Below are positions 6,947 to 8,353 of a stretch of DNA of 8,353 nucleotides, piece after piece. The notes beneath the pieces were generated by a model. It made no database searches and had not been told where the DNA came from. It saw only the letters and a program-made list of their open reading frames with translations. The stretch comes from Prevotella sp. UBA7782. GTDB lineage: Bacteria > Bacteroidota > Bacteroidia > Bacteroidales > Bacteroidaceae. Both the position numbers and the translations under genes were made by a program. Numbering within the stretch: position 1 is the first letter of the stretch; each line of letters begins with the position of its first letter. The stretch covers positions 1 to 8,353 of the forward strand of contig DLDC01000211.1 in the NCBI GenBank assembly GCA_002480935.1, written 5' to 3'.

Positions 6947-7864
6947 TTATCTAATGTCGTCTATATTATAAGGTGTTTCCTGGTAAACATAGTAGTTTAT
7001 CCAGTTGCTGAAGAGCAGATTGGCATGTGCCCTCCACGTCACCAGGGGCGGGTTGTCGGGGTTGTCGTCCCTGTAATAGTTAACGGGCATCTCTACATCG
7101 TCTCGTTTTCCCCTGTCTCTTCTGTACTCTTTGTCCAGTGTTTCGGGGGCATACTCTAGGTGTCCGGTCACAAAGATGTCGCGTCCGTCGCGTGCCATCA
7201 CTATACCCACGCCACTCTCACGTGACTCTGCTATGATGTCTAGCTCCTCATGCTTCACGATGTCCTCTCTTCTCACCTCGGTGTGCCTGCTCTGAGGCAT
7301 GCAGAACACGTCGTCGAAGCCTCTGAACAGGGGCAGGTGCGGCTTTAGGGGCATCTGCTTGAAGATGCCGAACATCTTCTTGGGCAGTGGATGCTTGGGC
7401 ACATGGTGAAAATACCACAGTCCGGCTTGCGCCGCCCAACATATATATAAGGTACTGGTAACGTGGCTGTGCGCCCAGTCGAAGATGTGTGTTATCTCGT
7501 CCCAGTATTCCACATCCTCATATTCAAGCGTCTCTATAGGGGCTCCGGTAATAATCATTCCATCGAAGTTCTGCCGTTTCAGCGTGTCAAAATCCTTATA
7601 GAACATCATCATATGCTTGATGGGTGTGTTCTTAGGCTTGTGGCTTTTGAGCTTCATAAAGTTGATGTCTATCTGCAAAGGAGTGTTAGACAGCAACCTT
7701 ATCAAGTCGGTTTCGGTTGTTATCTTCAGTGGCATGAGGTTGAGAATGACAATCTTCAGCGGCCTTATGTCTTGCGTTGTTGCCCTCGAATTGTCTATTA
7801 CAAAGATGTTCTCATTCTTGAGAATGTCGATGGCGGGCAGCTTATCCGGCAGTCTTAATGGCAT
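6947..7864 (-). CDS. metA: Homoserine O-acyltransferase (MetA type, probably acetyl-CoA dependent)
   Basis: This 305-residue enzyme activates the hydroxyl of L-homoserine for methionine synthesis in the cytosol. It is full length and aligns without offset to the usual MetA numbering. The nucleophile is Cys142 in YICWAAQAG, with His235 and Glu237 in GHLEY, while N42LMPLK and QSRHTE are other family blocks. Residue 111 is Glu (TGAPIE). Work on Bacillus cereus MetA linked Glu111 to acetyl-CoA use and Gly111 to succinyl-CoA, so this product is more likely O-acetylhomoserine, whatever the usual database name. The ATG at 7864 is preceded by an A/G-rich run (AAAGGAAAGGA, 7884 to 7874) that resembles a ribosome site, unusual for this phylum. 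It is the first gene of the operon with the U32 and zinc-ribbon genes. No methionine-pathway gene lies next to it. Confidence 0.95.
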   Translation of the reverse strand: MPLRLPDKLPAIDILKNENIFVIDNSRATTQDIRPLKIVILNLMPLKITTETDLIRLLSNTPLQIDINFMKLKSHKPKNTPIKHMMMFYKDFDTLKRQNFDGMIITGAPIETLEYEDVEYWDEITHIFDWAHSHVTSTLYICWAAQAGLWYFHHVPKHPLPKKMFGIFKQMPLKPHLPLFRGFDDVFCMPQSRHTEVRREDIVKHEELDIIAESRESGVGIVMARDGRDIFVTGHLEYAPETLDKEYRRDRGKRDDVEMPVNYYRDDNPDNPPLVTWRAHANLLFSNWINYYVYQETPYNIDDIR

Positions 7865-7873
7865 TTAATTATA

Positions 7874-7884
7874 TCCTTTCCTTT
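7874..7884 (-). promoter_or_regulatory. Purine-rich ribosome-binding-like run before metA
   Basis: AAAGGAAAGGA on the minus strand ends 9 bases before the metA ATG. It resembles a Shine-Dalgarno site, whereas the other starts in this window have none. It supports the chosen start at 7864. Confidence 0.4.
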
Positions 7885-7896
7885 ATCAATACGATG

Positions 7897-7923
7897 TAGA
7901 GGCACGCTTTTGGCGTGACTCTA
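7897..7923 (-). promoter_or_regulatory. Leader hairpin of the metA operon
   Basis: Two 11-base arms (7897-7907 and 7913-7923) pair at 10 of 11 positions around a 5-base loop. In RNA sense the stem is UAGAG-U-CACGC facing GCGUG-C-CUCUA, with one U/C mismatch. It lies within a few bases of the predicted transcription start (about 7927), so the metA mRNA would begin with a stable stem. It has no T-run and does not cover the start codon. Protection of the 5' end from decay, or a REP-like palindrome that landed in the leader, are both possible. Confidence 0.65.
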
Positions 7924-7933
7924 TATTCATTGG

Positions 7934-7968
7934 CAAAGTTAATTATTTTCAGCGTAATAACGAAAAAA
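7934..7968 (-). promoter_or_regulatory. Bacteroidetes-type promoter for the metA operon
   Basis: The minus strand has a perfect -7 box TAACTTTG (7941 to 7934), identical to the one before the HAD gene. At 19-21 bases upstream the sequence is TTTTTTCG rather than a clean TTTG, so the -33 element is weak. That T-rich run is the tail of the preceding terminator. The predicted start near 7927 gives a leader of about 63 bases. Confidence 0.65.
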
Positions 7969-7999
7969 CCGCCACAAAAGTTTGATTTTGTGGCGGTTT
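7963..7999 (-). terminator. Intrinsic terminator after the M13 peptidase gene
   Basis: A 14-bp perfect stem (7966-7979 with 7986-7999) with a GC-rich centre (CCGCCAC/GTGGCGG) closes a 6-base loop. On the minus strand it runs straight into six T residues (7968 to 7963). It starts about 40 bases after the peptidase stop codon. In the plus direction only three T residues follow, so it probably works one way. Confidence 0.92.
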
Positions 8000-8038
8000 G
8001 TGAACATTATATTAAGATTTCTTCATTTTATGATGCTA

Positions 8039-8353
8039 TTACCACAGTTGCAGACGCTTGTCTTTTGGCAGATACATCTTGTCTGAAGGCTTCACGTTGT
8101 AGGCGTCATACCATGCGTCGATGTGTGGCAGCGCTCCGTCTACACGCCATTTGCCCAGAGAGTGTGGGTCGCTCTTCACGCGGTTGCGTATCTCCTTATC
8201 GGTGATGTTAGATGCCCATACGCCGGCATAAGCGAGGAAGAAGCGCTGGTCGGGGGTGAATCCGTTCTTGTTGCCCAGCTTCTTTCCCTCTGTGGCATGC
8301 TTGTAGGCGTAGAAGGCCACTTGCAGTCCTCCGTGGTCGGCAAGGTTCTCACC
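8039..8353 (-). CDS. M13 family zinc metallopeptidase (PepO/neprilysin-like), C-terminal part
   Basis: Only the last 104 residues are in the window; the gene continues past the right edge, so HExxH and the N-terminal domain are not seen. The visible part opens with GENLADHGGLQ, which holds the third zinc ligand (Glu) and the following Asp of family M13. It continues with a DPHSLGKWRVDG block, whose His and Arg match the substrate-binding His711 and Arg717 of neprilysin, and ends in KRLQLW. The Cys of the mammalian C-terminal CxxW is absent, as is common in bacterial members. Such enzymes cut oligopeptides, and Bacteroidetes versions are usually exported, but the signal peptide cannot be checked here. 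An intrinsic terminator follows, so the gene belongs to a separate transcript from metA. Confidence 0.93.
   Translation of the reverse strand, partial: GENLADHGGLQVAFYAYKHATEGKKLGNKNGFTPDQRFFLAYAGVWASNITDKEIRNRVKSDPHSLGKWRVDGALPHIDAWYDAYNVKPSDKMYLPKDKRLQLW

Noticed and set aside
7865..7927. Possible SAM-II riboswitch in the metA leader, suggested by the hairpin followed by an A-rich tail
   Set aside because: The loop is only five bases and lacks the conserved loop sequence needed for the SAM-II pseudoknot. The leader is also too short for a SAM-I fold.

Overview
The window looks like chromosomal DNA from a Bacteroidales bacterium, most likely Prevotella or a close relative (Prevotellaceae). 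Three things suggest this. Two intergenic promoters carry the Bacteroidetes -7 box TAACTTTG. Shine-Dalgarno sequences are mostly absent. The proteins (PanB, MetA, a long U32 protein, an M13 peptidase, a secreted YhcH-type protein) resemble Bacteroidetes versions. The genus is inferred from family resemblance and was not tested. Every supported gene lies on the minus strand, so transcription runs from right to left.

Right to left, the layout is as follows. The 3' end of an M13 zinc metallopeptidase gene enters at the right edge and ends at a strong intrinsic terminator (7963-7999). A promoter (TAACTTTG at 7934-7941) then starts a compact operon. Its leader carries a near-perfect hairpin, followed by metA (homoserine O-acyltransferase), a U32 family protein resembling the 23S rRNA hydroxylase RlhA, and a lipoprotein with five membrane segments and a cytosolic zinc ribbon. 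The spacing is 15 bp and then a 14-bp overlap, so the three are probably co-transcribed.

A second promoter (TAACTTTG at 3944-3951) drives a HAD phosphatase, panB (pantothenate and CoA biosynthesis), an MFS transporter fused to panB by a TAATG stop/start overlap, and a secreted YhcH/YjgK-family protein. No other clear promoter is visible inside this block.

The left 480 bp hold no convincing gene. They do contain an unusual arrangement: exact tandem G-rich direct repeats on both sides of an imperfect inverted repeat (194-296).

Most of the window is ordinary core metabolism. The points most worth following are Glu111 in MetA, which predicts acetyl-CoA rather than succinyl-CoA use; the undescribed lipoprotein/five-helix/zinc-ribbon protein; the hairpin predicted to sit at the 5' end of the metA mRNA; and the repeat structure near the left edge. 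I saw no CRISPR array, tRNA, rRNA, transposase or defence system.
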